From a virus, in the IMG/VR virus record IMGVR_UViG_3300020202_000136, positions 1 to 42,414 of that record: a DNA stretch of 42,414 nucleotides. One strand, 5' to 3'. Under the pieces are notes generated by a model. It saw only the letters and a list, made by a program, of their open reading frames with translations, did not search any database and had not been told where the DNA came from. This document shows positions 20,480 to 28,411 of the stretch, in pieces. The first letter of the stretch is position 1. Each line of letters begins with the position of its first letter. The position numbers were made by a program, and so were the translations under genes.

Positions 20480-21400
20480 CTATTGGATCGCATCTTCGAT
20501 CAGGTATCCGCAGGCTGTCGCAGGAGCGTTGAGGCTGTACATCGTGGACACTTCCACGAAATCACCGCCGCGTTCCTCGTCAGGCCATTTCCTAACAACA
20601 CGATCAGCGCCGGATTTGGCGAACCGATAGAGGGCCGACGGCTTTCGCAAGCTCGGCGACCGTTCCACGTAGCCTATGAAGACGCTATCCGGGAAGATAA
20701 AGCCCATGCTGTCCGCGAGGCCTTCTTTGGCCGTATTGCGAACCGCCGAGCCCACCAACACGTCACTGACGCCCCATAGCTTCGCCAACACACTCGGAGC
20801 GATCGAATCGGACGAGGTATATTTCACGCGATCAACCGTCGCCGAATTTTCCTTTGCCGTCCGAAACACCGCGTCGTTTAACACCACGACATTCGGTTTC
20901 TTGCCCGAGTTCTGCACGATCACGGAAGCCGCCGAGTCCATCTGCGTGATCACGTTGGTTGTGTTGGTATTCCAGGCTAACGTCGTCGTTAGAGACGTCG
21001 AGTTGGCCCAGGTCGTCGACGTCATGACGAGCGCCGCCGCATCCACTTCCATCCGGATCATGATTTTCTCGGTCAGGATCTCCGTAACGTCTGCATCCAG
21101 TCGGATCGCCGCATCCGCGTTTTCGCGGTCACGATACGTCACGAGTTGTTTTAAGGCGTGCTCTTCCAGCCGGTAAGAACTGGTCGAGACATTCCAGTCG
21201 GCCTCATTTGACGCTGCTCCGTTGGCACGGAGTGTCTGCGGCAACGACATGGTGTCGCGGCTGTAGACGTAATACGTGTCGCTTTCCTTGGCAACCGGTA
21301 CAACCGGGAATAACTGGCCAGCGATAAACGAGTCATTCTTGTAGGCAATGGAGATATTCTCCAATGGCCTATCACGATGAATTTGTCCGCGTAAAGGCAT
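20480..21400 (-). CDS. Major capsid protein
   Basis: A 306-residue protein. The features fit an HK97-fold capsid of the Mu/T-like type: LENISIAYKNDSFIAGQLFP at the N-terminus, EEHALKQLVTYRDRENADAAIRLDADVTEILTEKI (spine helix), NVVVLNDAVFRTAKENSATVDRVKY, LAKLWGVSDVLVGSAVRNTAKEG, and a C-terminal ALYRFAKSGADRVVRKW. It follows the protease/scaffold and decoration genes as expected. GGGGGAA precedes the ATG. A GC-rich hairpin without a T run lies after the stop, near 20425-20450. Confidence 0.9.
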   Translation of the reverse strand: MPLRGQIHRDRPLENISIAYKNDSFIAGQLFPVVPVAKESDTYYVYSRDTMSLPQTLRANGAASNEADWNVSTSSYRLEEHALKQLVTYRDRENADAAIRLDADVTEILTEKIMIRMEVDAAALVMTSTTWANSTSLTTTLAWNTNTTNVITQMDSAASVIVQNSGKKPNVVVLNDAVFRTAKENSATVDRVKYTSSDSIAPSVLAKLWGVSDVLVGSAVRNTAKEGLADSMGFIFPDSVFIGYVERSPSLRKPSALYRFAKSGADRVVRKWPDEERGGDFVEVSTMYSLNAPATACGYLIEDAIQ

Positions 21401-21415
21401 ATTAGAGTTCCCCCA

Positions 21416-21811
21416 TTATCCAGCTTGTCCATCGACAAGGTTATTGATGTTGATTAGCACTTCGCACACGGAATTTGTGTCCGCGTTGTCGAGGGCCACA
21501 CCAAATGTCTTTGTCGTGGTGCTTGCGTTCACGGACCGCTCGAGCACATAGCCCGCCGTAGAGGCGGTTGCCGGTCCGACGACTGATCCCGCTGAGACTG
21601 AAGCCGCCGCGAGAAGTTTGCACGTCCCGCCGATCACGATTTCAATCGATTGTCCTGTTGATGCCGCATCCCGCGATGCCCCGATCTGATTTGACGTCAG
21701 GGTGTCCCATACTTCGACAGTCCCGTTCGTCAAAAGAGAGACGATGACATACGCAGGGATGCTCTCGTTCGCAATGAACGATTTAGTGATTTGATTGCTC
21801 ACTTGAGCCAT
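21416..21811 (-). CDS. Capsid decoration protein (DUF2190-like)
   Basis: A 131-residue beta-rich protein (FIANESIPAYVIVSLLTNGTVEVWDT, IGASRDAASTGQSIEIVIGGTCKLLAAASVSAGS, YVLERSVNASTTTKTFGVALD). This is the pattern of DUF2190-type decoration proteins that bind capsid vertices or threefold sites. It sits directly before the capsid gene in transcription order, and AGGAGAG precedes the ATG at 21811. Confidence 0.78.
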   Translation of the reverse strand: MAQVSNQITKSFIANESIPAYVIVSLLTNGTVEVWDTLTSNQIGASRDAASTGQSIEIVIGGTCKLLAAASVSAGSVVGPATASTAGYVLERSVNASTTTKTFGVALDNADTNSVCEVLININNLVDGQAG

Positions 21812-21905
21812 TGATTTCTCTCCTGCTTTTTCGCTGTTTGCGTTATACGGCTATGGGTCACATAACCGCTTTCGGCCCAGTCTTTCGGGAATTAAGCGAC
21901 GCGCC

Positions 21906-22433
21906 CTAATTCCGGACGGAGACGGCGATAAGGGCTTCCTTATAAGAGACCTTATGCTTCTCCTGGTACTCCTTAGCGGCCCGATCGAGTTGATCTTGCT
22001 CTTCCAGGCCCCTGGTGTCGCCAAGTTCCGACTCTTCATCCGTCGAAAGTTTGACTTTACCAGCGTCGACAAAGGCTTCGACGATGCCGGTCAGGCTGTC
22101 GACTTCCTTGTCGCCGAGTTTAAATTTCTTCTCTCCGGTGAGTTGCGCGTTCAGCATGAAATGCTCAAGCATCGGCACCTGCGACGGATTGATTTTCTTT
22201 TCGGAAACCCATTTATCTAATGTTGCCTTGACGTCTGCCGCTCGCTTCTCCTCGGCCAGTTTCTTGAGTTCCGCCATATGAGCATCGCGCTCTTCGGCCA
22301 GTTTTTGAACCTGCGCGTCTTTCTCGGCGAGTACCGCGTCCCTCGCCTTCAAGGCGTCCTGCACGTCCGAAAGCTGTTTGCACGCTTCGGAGAGTTTGAC
22401 TTCGGTTTCTTTGAGCTTTGCTTCTAGGTCCAT
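21906..22433 (-). CDS. Nested in-frame scaffold product (Mu gpZ-like)
   Basis: Inside the protease gene, the ATG at 22431-22433 (MDLEAKLKETEVKLSE) is preceded at about 9 bases by GGGAGGA, an excellent ribosome-binding site that would be unexplained within a reading frame. Starting here gives 175 residues, beginning exactly where the coiled-coil scaffold starts. Phage Mu and lambda both make a free scaffold in this way from inside the protease gene. Confidence 0.7.
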   Translation of the reverse strand: MDLEAKLKETEVKLSEACKQLSDVQDALKARDAVLAEKDAQVQKLAEERDAHMAELKKLAEEKRAADVKATLDKWVSEKKINPSQVPMLEHFMLNAQLTGEKKFKLGDKEVDSLTGIVEAFVDAGKVKLSTDEESELGDTRGLEEQDQLDRAAKEYQEKHKVSYKEALIAVSVRN

Positions 22434-22997
22434 CGAATGATCCTCCCTTATGAGTTCTGCCGCAGACATTTGATAGGTTTTCGTCTCGGCGTTGTTAGCT
22501 TCGTAAACCCGGACTGTGTCTCCGAGCGCATATAAAGCGATGATGTCGTTCAAATCGTGCACCGCCGGAGTTTCACCGCCCAGGAGCGAGACGGCTTTTA
22601 AGACCCATTTATAGACTTTCCCCGCGATCGGAATATTGACGAAAATCTCCGACGATACTCGGCGGTACGCGCCGGAGCGCATCAGCTCATAAATCTTCTT
22701 CGGCACTTTCGTAAAGTCGGCGAGGAGACGATCGCCTTTCCGGTAAATGTTTTTAATCCAGCCAGCCGCCGGTAATTCATCGGAGCGAAGCAAGTTCTGA
22801 TCGTCCCCGTGTCCGAGCTTTAGGTAAGGTTTCATTTTGTCGCCGATTTCGTGGAACGCCTGAACCATCGCGTCCAAGTCTTCCACCGTGTAGGCGTCGC
22901 CGTTCCATTTGCCCGCCATAAAGATTTCGACTCCGTCGATGTCGAAGGTTTCCCCGAGCGCGAAACGGACCTTAATTTCTTTGTCGTTGACGTCCAT
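21906..22997 (-). CDS. Mu gpI-like head maturation protease with scaffold domain
   Basis: A 363-residue protein. The N-terminal 140 residues carry the Mu I-type protease: DIDGVEIFMAGKWNGDAYT, KLGHGDDQ with the probable catalytic histidine, and GAYRRVSSEIFVNI with the probable serine. Residues 190-270 form a strong coiled coil (KLKETEVKLSEACKQLSDVQDAL), which is the scaffold; the C-terminus (YQEKHKVSYKEALIAVSVRN) is the usual capsid-contact tail. The enzyme cleaves the scaffold and often the portal during prohead maturation. GGGGGAG precedes the ATG. A separate scaffold start at 22433 lies inside (see that entry). Confidence 0.87.
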   Translation of the reverse strand: MDVNDKEIKVRFALGETFDIDGVEIFMAGKWNGDAYTVEDLDAMVQAFHEIGDKMKPYLKLGHGDDQNLLRSDELPAAGWIKNIYRKGDRLLADFTKVPKKIYELMRSGAYRRVSSEIFVNIPIAGKVYKWVLKAVSLLGGETPAVHDLNDIIALYALGDTVRVYEANNAETKTYQMSAAELIREDHSMDLEAKLKETEVKLSEACKQLSDVQDALKARDAVLAEKDAQVQKLAEERDAHMAELKKLAEEKRAADVKATLDKWVSEKKINPSQVPMLEHFMLNAQLTGEKKFKLGDKEVDSLTGIVEAFVDAGKVKLSTDEESELGDTRGLEEQDQLDRAAKEYQEKHKVSYKEALIAVSVRN

Positions 22998-23005
22998 GTC
23001 TCCCC

Positions 23006-23329
23006 CTAAGTCAGATTCGGATAGACCGTAAAGACCAAGTAATCGGTATGAAACGATCCTCCGCTCCCTAAATTGATGTAGGCCTGCAATCGCCAGTCGC
23101 CCGCCGTATCCAGAAACCCGGAAGGAGCCGTGAAATCCAAAACGCCCGCAGTGCCCGACCCGGATTGAAACGAGGTCGTTTGCGTGGTCAGGGTTCCATC
23201 GGGTTTTCGAAACACGAAAAGCCGGGATGAGGTCGTATTGGCCGCTGAAAGATCCAGCGCGGCCCCGCTGTTTGAAATGGTCATGCGAAAGATCGTCCCG
23301 ACATCGTTTACATGAATTTCATCAGGCAT
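23006..23329 (-). CDS. BppU N-terminal-like beta-sandwich protein
   Basis: A 107-residue protein. IHVNDVGTIFRMTISNSGAALDLSAAN, RLFVFRKPDGTLTT, GDWRLQAYINLG and DYLVFTVYPNLT form the repeated strand pattern of the BppU N-terminal-like domain, found in receptor-binding or fibre-attachment proteins. It directly follows the preceding TAA. In this head region it may be a head-fibre base or capsid accessory rather than a tail protein. Confidence 0.68.
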   Translation of the reverse strand: MPDEIHVNDVGTIFRMTISNSGAALDLSAANTTSSRLFVFRKPDGTLTTQTTSFQSGSGTAGVLDFTAPSGFLDTAGDWRLQAYINLGSGGSFHTDYLVFTVYPNLT

Positions 23330-23536
23330 TTATTGCTCCAGCACATAAGATTGCACGCGCTTGGTCCGTAAGGTCGCGCCGAGCGCCCGTTTGTTCCTGA
23401 GCGTGCCGCGAAAGACGTCGGCGTCCCCCGAAGGCTGAGAGACAAGCGTCGTAAAGGCAACCAGACGCGCCTCGATTGGATTTCCCCAGTATCGATGGCC
23501 GGGCCGGTAGGTTCCATAATTCCATCGCGCAATCAC
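23330..23536 (-). CDS. Small basic head-region protein (68 aa)
   Basis: The start is a GTG at 23534-23536 (MIARWNYGTYRPGHRYWGN), with GAGG 8 bases upstream. Three frames are open in this segment; I prefer this one because it begins just after the previous stop and ends (SYVLEQ) immediately before the next ATG, leaving no gap. It is basic and aromatic-rich. No family is known. Confidence 0.6.
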   Translation of the reverse strand: MIARWNYGTYRPGHRYWGNPIEARLVAFTTLVSQPSGDADVFRGTLRNKRALGATLRTKRVQSYVLEQ

Positions 23537-23539
23537 TCA

Positions 23540-25084
23540 TCAAGCCTCAGTTTTCAGCGTGATATACGTCGCATCGGCTCCCGTCGCCGTAAATTTAAAC
23601 GTAATCACGTCGCCATTTAGATCTGCCGCCGCCAGATTGATCTTGTAAATGCCGTTCGAGACTTCCGAGACGGAATTCGCGCAGGCGGCAAACGCGGCTC
23701 CGTCAATGCTCCGCTGGGCCGTCACGGTCAACCCCGTTTTCGGGGTGATATGGTCCGACGAATCAACCATTAAAAACTCAAAATTGCTGAGGGCCGTATT
23801 CTTCTGAATACCTTCTGGCAGGTTGTCCGTCTTGGCCTTAATCGCCGTAATGTCCGAATTCGAATTGATGCTCACCGCATTGGTGACATTCGTTACCGTA
23901 GCAACCGTCACGCCCGTCTGGGCCGCCGTGAGCGACGCTTTGACCGTGTTGGTGACGTCCGTCACGGTCGCAATGGTGACACCTGTCTGGGCGGCGGTGA
24001 GCGACGCTTTGACGGTGGTTGTCGACGGATCAAACGCGGACAAGGTCGAAGAGCCCGGCAATTGGTTGTCGATGGCCGTAACCCGTTGGCCGACGGTGTC
24101 CGTGTTGAAGGAGGAACTTGTGACAGTCGCCGCAAGAATGGCATTGGCCGCATCGGTCGGAGCGGTCGTTACTTTGCTTGAAATCGAATGGATCACCCCG
24201 CCGGATCCCGCCGTCGTGGTGCCAGGGACGCCTAGCGCATGACGAATATAGGCGCGTTCCGCGTCGGTCCAGTCCGCGCTCCCGCCCCCCACCGAGATGC
24301 CTGAAACGGTCGCGTCGAGGTAGGCCCCAAATCGTCCGGCGGTGTCGTATGCCGACTGTGTAGCCAACCATACCGCCCCGGCCGCGTCCGTCGCTGAATG
24401 CGAGGATCGTGAGGATACGGTCGCATCCAAGTGCGTCATAATCCGATTCATCGGATTGGCGGTCACGCTCGCGTTGGAAAGTGCCGTTGAAGCAGCGGAC
24501 AATGCCTGGTTATAGACCTGCGTCGCCGCCGACGCGCCCAAATTGTCAATTTGCGCTACCGTCACGCCCGTTTGATTCGCGGTCAGCGAGGCTTTGACCG
24601 TATTGGTGATATCGGTCACGGTGGCAACCGTCACCCCGGTTTGATTGGCTGTGAGAGACGCTTTCACGGTATTCGTGATATCGGTCACGGTAGCGATTGT
24701 GACGCCTGTTTGATTGGCCGTGAGCGAGGCTTGGACTGTCGCCGCATGGCGGTTAAAGGCATGCTGAGCCGAGGCGTTCCCGTAAGTTTCAATCAGAACC
24801 GCCTGATCCTCCCACACCTTCGAGGCCGTCTGATCAACCACATAAATTTGGATATGTTTCCCGGTCAGTTCGGTGGCGGTGAGAGATAGGATCGCCATTT
24901 TGTTGCTGGCGTCCGCGGTCGGCAAGGTGGCGGTGTTTGTAAACCCGCCGTAATCAATGGATATCTTGACGTCCCCGGAGGCAAACATCGACGAGGTGAC
25001 GCTCGTATGAAAACTCGTGGAACTGAAAGCGATTAGGGGAAACGCCACGGTCCCCGCCGTGCCATAGAGTCGTTCAAAGATCAT
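23540..25084 (-). CDS. Fibre protein with 23-residue repeats
   Basis: A 514-residue protein. After an N-terminal beta domain it has three tandem copies of a 23-residue unit (ASLTANQTGVTVATVTDIT...) at residues about 117-180 and two further copies at about 358-403, suggesting a trimeric fibre shaft. The C-terminal domain (DNLPEGIQKNTALSNFEFLMVDSSDHITP, FAACANSVSEVSNGIYKINLAAADLNGDVITFKF) is common in phage fibre and neck proteins. It sits among head genes, so it is probably a head fibre or neck whisker. The function of attachment to a host or surface is inference. Confidence 0.75.
   Translation of the reverse strand: MIFERLYGTAGTVAFPLIAFSSTSFHTSVTSSMFASGDVKISIDYGGFTNTATLPTADASNKMAILSLTATELTGKHIQIYVVDQTASKVWEDQAVLIETYGNASAQHAFNRHAATVQASLTANQTGVTIATVTDITNTVKASLTANQTGVTVATVTDITNTVKASLTANQTGVTVAQIDNLGASAATQVYNQALSAASTALSNASVTANPMNRIMTHLDATVSSRSSHSATDAAGAVWLATQSAYDTAGRFGAYLDATVSGISVGGGSADWTDAERAYIRHALGVPGTTTAGSGGVIHSISSKVTTAPTDAANAILAATVTSSSFNTDTVGQRVTAIDNQLPGSSTLSAFDPSTTTVKASLTAAQTGVTIATVTDVTNTVKASLTAAQTGVTVATVTNVTNAVSINSNSDITAIKAKTDNLPEGIQKNTALSNFEFLMVDSSDHITPKTGLTVTAQRSIDGAAFAACANSVSEVSNGIYKINLAAADLNGDVITFKFTATGADATYITLKTEA
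23876..24013 (-). repeat. Two 69-bp coding repeats of the fibre shaft
   Basis: These bases encode two copies of the 23-residue unit (form ASLTAAQTGVTIATVTDVT). Copies share most bases, so recombination or expansion between them and the second cluster at 24545-24736 is possible. Confidence 0.75.
24545..24736 (-). repeat. Three 69-bp coding repeats of the fibre shaft
   Basis: These bases encode three consecutive 23-residue units (form ASLTANQTGVTVATVTDIT). Together with the cluster at 23876-24013 they suggest a modular shaft whose length may vary between strains. Confidence 0.8.
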
Positions 25085-25788
25085 GCTGTTCCTCTCAAAA
25101 TTCCGCGCAGGATACCGCGCATGTGCTTGCGTTCAATTCGGTTTAACGTCGATGCCGTCGCCCCGCCGCCGCCGCCCGCCGCTTGAAGGTCAACGGCGAT
25201 ATAGGCACCGTTGCGCGACGTTGAAAGGTCAATGGACATCGTTACGCTAGAGGCCCCGTCTTCCCGGCTGCCGACCGCGATAACGTCATTCGCGCCGCCG
25301 ACGTTCAAATTGATCATTTCCGTCTGATTCGCTCCGACCGTCGCCGTGGCGGCCAGCGTAAAATTCAAAGCGTCAACCACGATATTCCCCGACGCGCTTG
25401 ATACGCTGAGCGAAAAGGAGTTCGAGTTACCCGTCGTGGTCTGCGGCGTCCCGCAGGGGCTCGATTGGTTCACGCCTTTATAGGTGGCGACTAAGAGCGC
25501 GATCGTTCCGGGCGGTCCGTTAAAACTAACGACGGCGTTTTGCGTTCCGGTCGTGATCCCGGTCAATTGATAGATCGCGGCGGTCACGGCCCCGATAACC
25601 GTTGCCGAACCGACAGACGACAGATTCGACCCGGCCCAGGTGGCCGACGCGAGGCTACGGCCAGCGTCCGAGAGCCAATAAATACAGAAAATGACGCAGT
25701 CCGCATCCGCCGCGGCGGTATGGGAAACCGTCAGGCTGGTGCCCGCGCCATTACTGCCTGTCGTTCGTGCGTCGAAAGTAACAGCCAT
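25081..25788 (-). CDS. Beta-sandwich decoration or fibre protein
   Basis: A 235-residue protein (MAVTFDARTTGSNGAGTSLTV, DCVIFCIYWLSDAG, GTIALLVATYKGVNQSSP, GNIVVDALNFTLAATATVGANQTE, NGAYIAVDLQAAGGGGG). The pattern, with VTF(D)A-x-S at the start and glycine-rich end, is common in lectin-like beta sandwiches of phage and environmental surface proteins. The basic tail (KHMRGILRGILRG) is unusual. Probably a capsid-surface or fibre component. Confidence 0.6.
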   Translation of the reverse strand: MAVTFDARTTGSNGAGTSLTVSHTAAADADCVIFCIYWLSDAGRSLASATWAGSNLSSVGSATVIGAVTAAIYQLTGITTGTQNAVVSFNGPPGTIALLVATYKGVNQSSPCGTPQTTTGNSNSFSLSVSSASGNIVVDALNFTLAATATVGANQTEMINLNVGGANDVIAVGSREDGASSVTMSIDLSTSRNGAYIAVDLQAAGGGGGATASTLNRIERKHMRGILRGILRGTA

Positions 25789-26246
25789 TAAGCAGAGTAA
25801 TCCCTTGGTTCGTTCACTTGTGAATCATCAACCGTGAAAATGCCGGAGACGATCGACGCGCCTAATGGGAGCGGGACAGTCGCCGTGATGCTGGGCGGCG
25901 TGCCCGTATACTGATCGGCGCGGAGACGCAAAAAGTGCTTTCCTTTAAAGAGGATCACGAGCGTTCCGTTACCGAATTGGAAGAGGTCGCCATTCTCAAG
26001 GTTTCCGCTCGGCGTGTTATAGTCGTGCGTGATGCCGGCAACTCCGCTCGCGGCCCAGGTCGCGGCCCACGCGGCGTCTGTGCCCGTAAACGAGGCGGGT
26101 TTCGCCGGGATCGCGGCGTCTTTTTCCGCGAGGGCGGTGTATTTGGCGGCTGTAATCCCGGCCAGCTTTCGCGCCCCGCCTTCAAGCCATGAGATCGCCG
26201 CACGGAACCCGACCCGCGTCGGTTTCCGAAGCGTCAGCGTTGCCAT
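25788..26246 (-). CDS. Structural protein after the portal gene (152 aa)
   Basis: I chose the ATG at 26244-26246 (MATLTLRKPTRVGFRAAIS); a TTG at 26270 would overlap the portal stop. The C-terminal half (GNLENGDLFQFGNGTLVILFKGKHFLRLRADQYTG) is beta-rich and resembles capsid-surface proteins. The N-terminal half is alanine-rich and helical. No named family. Its stop overlaps the next start. Confidence 0.6.
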   Translation of the reverse strand: MATLTLRKPTRVGFRAAISWLEGGARKLAGITAAKYTALAEKDAAIPAKPASFTGTDAAWAATWAASGVAGITHDYNTPSGNLENGDLFQFGNGTLVILFKGKHFLRLRADQYTGTPPSITATVPLPLGASIVSGIFTVDDSQVNEPRDYSA

Positions 26247-26259
26247 AAGCGCCGCCCAT

Positions 26260-28248
26260 TCATCCAGCAATTAACCCCCCGCCAATGTCCTTAAGCGAAT
26301 CGATATCGACCGGCGCGTCCGGCGTATACGGCTCAAATTTGGTCACGGGAACCAGGAGGCTCCGGCAATTGAAATGAAGCGGCGGTGTCACCTTGTCGGT
26401 GTATTCGCTGATCTCAAAAATTTTCCCATCCAATCGCTCGCACACTTCCGACGTGCGTTCGTCCAAAATGGCCGAAAACTCGTAGGCCTTTACAATCTCT
26501 TTCGCAATCTCATCGGTTTCCCAGTAGATTTTCCGGGCTTGGTTATACACTTCGGTGGTCTTGGTGCGGATCACGGTTGAGAGCCAATGTTCCGAAATGT
26601 CCCCGGCTTCCTCCCGCAGAAGTTTGACGAGTTCCGATTCTGCCAGCCCGTCGCGGATCCCGCGCGAGAGAATATTTCGCATGCGCTTCGTGACTTCCGT
26701 CGCGTAATCGCCGACGATTTTGAAGCTCTCCGCTTCGAGGTAGGTCAGAAACTCTTCTGGGAGCATAGGCTCGTGCTCAAACTTGAGCGTTAATTTGCGG
26801 TTGAGCAGTTCGTGGGCGGCTTCTTGGCTGGCGTCGGCATAGAGATCCTTGAAAAATCGTTTCACCACGACATTCATGTCTTTTAAAAACCGCGGCTTAA
26901 GATCGTTCATTTTCTCCGGCTGGAATCGCCGGATCAGCCCGCTATCGCGCACTTGCTCGATCCAGTCCCGGTAAATCTGGGATCCCGCCGTTTTCAGTTT
27001 CGGCGTAACGCGGTGCTCGTGAATTTCCAGCGTTTCGGCGACTTGGGCGAAATCGACCTTCATCTCATAGGCTGTAACCTCGCGCCGGAGACGGTAGTCT
27101 AAGGTCTTCGAGGCGAGCTTCGGCTTGTCTCCTTGATCGCCATTCGCAGGCCGTTCGGCGCGTCGGGTTCCGTCCCGGTTAGATTCGCCGAATGGCCCTG
27201 CGGGTATTTGCGGTTGAGTCAGATTGACCGGCCCTTGCGGATACCGTAACTGAGCACGGAGGTGATTAATCTCCTCGGGATTAGGTTCAAAGATCCGGCC
27301 TTTAACGGCCTCAATCCATATCCTCTGGAATTCGAGTTCGTTCTCTTCGGAAAACGGCCTAAACTCAAACGCACAGTCGTATTCGCCAAAGTTCACCTTC
27401 ACCAGGGGCTGAACCAAGCGCAGAGTGATTAAGCGTTGGAGGACCGTTTTGTCCTTGTCCAGCATCTTCAAAAAGAGTTTGTAATGGGTATTGCCGAGCG
27501 CGAACGACCCTCCTTCGGTTTCACCGCCGCCGATCCCGAGCAGGTCCGGCACCAAAATAGACCGGGCCATCATCATGTTGCAGAGGTTGATCGCCTTGAT
27601 ATAGGCGTCCGTCGAGTCCCGATTCGTCTGAATAATATCGACCATCGCCTCTTCCGGAATGGTTAAGGTCGTAGAATTCTGCATCGACCGGAGCATGGAA
27701 TGAAATCGGTTGATTTCGTTGGTGTCCATGTTCTTGTCGTACTTTCCGACAACGGTCGGATTGGCAAAACGTTCTAGGTAGGTCGCCATCATGCGGAAAA
27801 TAAACTTCTTTCCGGTCCAGGCTGGATGCGCCGCGCGTAAATCGGACTTCCCGTACGGGTTCCCAAATTCCGGCTGATAGACATGGTGAATGAAAATGTT
27901 CGGGCTGAAGGATTTATCCTCCCGGCTGGTGTGCTGTTTAATCTCCAGCAATTGGCCTTTCGCGTCTATCTCGAAGCGGAAACTATGCGGCGGGCGGGTC
28001 TTGAGACCTTTTGGCTGATAGCGGCCATCAACGATTTGGTAGACCGGTTCGGTGAGGCTGAATCCGTAATCGTAAGAAGACAGCATATCCCGCAAGGCCT
28101 CATCGATTGGGATCTCCATGCCGAGCGTGAGCGCCTTGACGATAAAGTCGCGGATTTCTTCGACTTCACATTTTATTTCCCACCCGGAATTTAGGACGAG
28201 GTCTTTCTTGAGGGACAACGCCACTTTGACCTGATCGTCGTGGCGCAT
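26260..28248 (-). CDS. Portal protein (Mu gp29/DUF935-like) fused to a Mu gpF-like domain; start unresolved
   Basis: From the ATG at 28248 the product is 662 residues. Residues 1-330 are portal-like (DMLSSYDYGFSLTEPVYQ, NPYGKSDLRAAHPAWTGKKFIFR, LVPDLLGIGGGETEGGSFA). Residues about 530-640 are the Mu F-like minor head domain (SEHWLSTVIRTKTTEVYNQAR, YEFSAILDERTSEVCERLDGK, TPPLHFNCRSLLVPV). Fusion of gp29- and gpF-like parts is known in some phages. The reading frame stays open for 88 codons upstream, through a portal-like stretch (LPWNPDPLCSGNDYSVYDEM), but contains no ATG, GTG or TTG before the stop at 28513-28515. The true start is therefore probably upstream of 28248 and non-canonical, or hidden by a base error. 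Confidence 0.82.
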   Translation of the reverse strand: MRHDDQVKVALSLKKDLVLNSGWEIKCEVEEIRDFIVKALTLGMEIPIDEALRDMLSSYDYGFSLTEPVYQIVDGRYQPKGLKTRPPHSFRFEIDAKGQLLEIKQHTSREDKSFSPNIFIHHVYQPEFGNPYGKSDLRAAHPAWTGKKFIFRMMATYLERFANPTVVGKYDKNMDTNEINRFHSMLRSMQNSTTLTIPEEAMVDIIQTNRDSTDAYIKAINLCNMMMARSILVPDLLGIGGGETEGGSFALGNTHYKLFLKMLDKDKTVLQRLITLRLVQPLVKVNFGEYDCAFEFRPFSEENELEFQRIWIEAVKGRIFEPNPEEINHLRAQLRYPQGPVNLTQPQIPAGPFGESNRDGTRRAERPANGDQGDKPKLASKTLDYRLRREVTAYEMKVDFAQVAETLEIHEHRVTPKLKTAGSQIYRDWIEQVRDSGLIRRFQPEKMNDLKPRFLKDMNVVVKRFFKDLYADASQEAAHELLNRKLTLKFEHEPMLPEEFLTYLEAESFKIVGDYATEVTKRMRNILSRGIRDGLAESELVKLLREEAGDISEHWLSTVIRTKTTEVYNQARKIYWETDEIAKEIVKAYEFSAILDERTSEVCERLDGKIFEISEYTDKVTPPLHFNCRSLLVPVTKFEPYTPDAPVDIDSLKDIGGGLIAG

Positions 28249-28411
28249 CTCGTCGTAAACGGAATAATCATTTCCTGAGCATAGCGGATCGGGATTCCAT
28301 GGGAGTTGATAAGAGTCCTGATAGTAGCTGGAAAGATAATCGCTACTGGGCGCGTTGAACGAGCCCGGCAGTTCCGGTAACGGAAAAATTCCAGCGGCTT
28401 CTAACTTTTTA

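Noticed and set aside
23308-23543. Two alternative minus-strand frames (23308-23532 and 23322-23543) in the small head-region gene
   Set aside because: They overlap the next gene's start, whereas the frame 23330-23536 fits exactly between neighbours.
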